This document shows positions 62,536 to 64,000 of a DNA stretch of 64,000 nt, in pieces. Origin of the DNA: Methanogenium cariaci JCM 10550 (GTDB lineage: Archaea > Halobacteriota > Methanomicrobia > Methanomicrobiales > Methanomicrobiaceae); assembly GCF_001315945.1 (NCBI RefSeq), contig NZ_BBBG01000002.1, forward strand, positions 124,001-188,000, written 5' to 3'. Within the stretch, counting starts at the first letter, position 1. Each line of letters starts with the position of its first letter. Below the pieces are notes generated by a model. The model did no database searches, had not been told where the DNA came from, and saw only the letters and a program-made list of their open reading frames with translations. The position numbers and the translations under genes were made by a program.

Positions 62536-64000
62536 ATGGCAGATGCGACAAAGAACAAAAGAACGGTTCTCATGGTCGGCAACCCGAACGTTGGTAAGAG
62601 TGCTCTTTTTAACCGTATGACCGGATCAAATGCCGTGGTTTCAAACTATCCCGGTACGACCGTTGACTTTACCAGAGGTACGCTCATCGAGGGACGACAG
62701 GAATACGAGATCATTGATGTGCCCGGCACTTACTCGCTGGAACCAAGGGACGCAGCAGAGGAGGTGGCAGTCCGGATGCTCAGGGATTATCCGGATGCCA
62801 TCGTGATGATCGTGTTTGATGCAACGAAGATTGACCGGGGGGGTCTCTACATCGCCCTTGAAGTGATGGAACGGGGCATGCCCTGTATTGTCGCGGTCAA
62901 TATGATGGACGCTGCCCATGACAAGAAGATCACGGTGGACACCGCAGGTCTCCAGCGGGTGCTGGGTGTGCCGGTCGTTTCGACAACTGCCATCAGCGGC
63001 GAAGGCGTCCGCGAACTGGCGGAGCAGATGCGTAAGGCGCAGACAGCAGATCTTGATTCTGTTGTAAAACGGCTAAAGGGTGAAGAACCGGCAAAAAAGT
63101 CCGTTGGCGGATGTGGTGGCTGTGGTGGCTGCGGGGGGTGCTGAACCTATGGTGCTTTCTTCTGACGCCCGCTGGGAGATCGTTGATCTCATTACCCGCA
63201 GGACTGTGACATATGGCACATATAAACAGACCCTCGGTGATGTGCTGGGAGAACTGACGGTCAAACCGCTCACCGGTATACCGGTCGCGGTGGCGGCCCT
63301 CTTTGCCTTCTGGAGTATCTTCGGATCCTTTGCAGGCGCCTCGTGACAGACGGGTTCATGGTGAAACTCTTCGATGCACACTGGCTGCCGTGGCTGCAGT
63401 CCATATGGCCGGATCCTGCAAGCTGGCATTACTTTGTGTTTGTCGGAGACCCGCTGGCAGATAACTGCTTTGAAGCGTTTGGCGTGTTGACGTCGGGGGG
63501 GCTGTTTGTCTCCATTGGTGTGGTGCTTCCGGCGATTCTCATCTTCTATTTGATGATGACCGTTCTGGAGGATTCTGGATATCTCCCACGGCTTGCTGTC
63601 CTGGTTGATTCTGTCCTCCACCGGATCGGGCTGCACGGATACGCCATTGTGCCCGCCATTCTCGGTCTGGGATGCAATGTGCCGGCGGTGACTGCCACCC
63701 GTATCCTGGAGACGCGGAAACAGCGGTTCATCATGATGTCCCTCCTTGCTATCTTTATCCCCTGTGGGGGGGCGCAGCTGGGTGTCATGCTGGAGGTCAT
63801 CCCCCGATATGGTCGGTATGGTCTTCCTCTGTCTGATTGTGGGCTTTTGCCTCTTTGGATATATCTTAAACAAGGTGATTCCGGGAGAAAATCCCGAGAT
63901 ACTCGTGGATGTGCCACCCTACCACTGGCCGGTGAAGGAGAATGTGGCAAAGAAACTCCTGAACCGGACAAAGAGCTTCCTGAAAGAGGCTGTGCCCTTT
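62536..64000 (+). CDS. feoB: Ferrous iron transport protein B, partial
   Basis: GTPase domain with GNPNVGKSALFN (G1), NYPGTT (G2), DVPGTYSLEP (G3) and NMMD (G4), then a linker rich in GGC repeats (GGCGGCGGCGG), then DARWEIVDLITRRTVTYG and the membrane domain with PAILGLGCNVPAVTATR (first gate motif with Cys), continuing past the window. The text stops after the GGC repeats at 63144 because of a G6 run (63133-63138); 5 keeps the frame open, so I call one gene. Further breaks near 63345 and 63803. GTP-driven Fe(II) uptake. Confidence 0.9.

Noticed and set aside
1-64000. G/C tracts as phase-variable switches or G-quadruplex control elements
   Set aside because: They sit inside invariant motifs of housekeeping genes and in a tRNA, in hundreds of places and on both strands; phase variation affects a few surface or modification genes.

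Overview
Organism. The window looks like a chromosomal piece of a methanogenic euryarchaeon, most likely of the order Methanomicrobiales. The pointers are archaeal-type information genes (LSm protein, ribosomal protein L37e, SepF, an initiator tRNA starting AGCG), a thiol:fumarate reductase pair (TfrA/TfrB, the CoM-SH/CoB-SH-dependent enzyme of methanogens), three sensor histidine kinases with the RHDILNQ-type H-box common in this order, several iron-sulfur flavoproteins, and a small protein of the type annotated as NAC family in these genomes. This is inferred from gene content; I could not run a search.

Sequence quality. The dominant feature is a great excess of G and C runs of exactly 7 (some 8 or 9), roughly five per kb by eye, at sites where conserved motifs say the run should be 4 or 5. 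A run of 4 written as 7 adds one Gly or Pro to invariant motifs (PurF HRGQESAGI, peroxiredoxin FTPVC, glutaredoxin GCxYC). A run of 5 written as 7 breaks the frame (PurF VRGTTS). The D-arm of the initiator tRNA shows the same +3. Ordinary +1/-1 errors in short runs also occur. I treat these as sequence errors and report each gene across its frameshifts.

Layout. 1-12.3 kb: SbcD end, histidine kinase, RND exporter, two tandem MFS exporters, secreted phosphoesterase, two iron-sulfur flavoproteins. 12.5-20 kb: regulators (HTH, DUF1670), then an oxygen/peroxide-defence and redox cluster (peroxiredoxin, AhpD-like protein, desulforedoxin-type mini-protein, zinc ribbon, flavoprotein, RadC, rubrerythrin, glutaredoxin-thioredoxin reductase fusion). 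20-31 kb: housekeeping (TfrBA, aspartate kinase, PurM, ZPR1-SepF-PUA, LSm-L37e-PurF, tRNA-iMet, thioredoxin). 31.5-43 kb: K+ channel, flavin reductase, an unusual Nramp-like/LytS-5TM fusion coupled to a LivK-type binding protein, histidine kinase, AI-2E-type permease, a 260-bp direct-repeat array and a DUF2254-like membrane protein. 43-51 kb: an aldo/keto reductase pair, proline dehydrogenase plus P5C dehydrogenase, and a complete arginine deiminase pathway (arcB-arcC-arcA). 51-64 kb: HD protein, Trm5-like methyltransferase, MASE3 histidine kinase, flavodoxin fusion, cupins, SugE/Gdx-type exporter, ChaB, transporters, phosphoribosyltransferase and FeoA-FeoB running off the end.

How the genes fit together. 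Much of the window concerns living with oxygen and redox stress in an anaerobe (rubrerythrin, peroxiredoxin, thioredoxin systems, flavoproteins). The second theme is amino-acid catabolism: arginine to ornithine with ATP from carbamoyl phosphate, and proline to glutamate, which is not a standard methanogen trait. The most unusual architecture is the Nramp-fold protein that lacks the family's metal-binding motifs, carries a LytS-type 5TM domain and overlaps a periplasmic-binding-protein gene by 4 bp.
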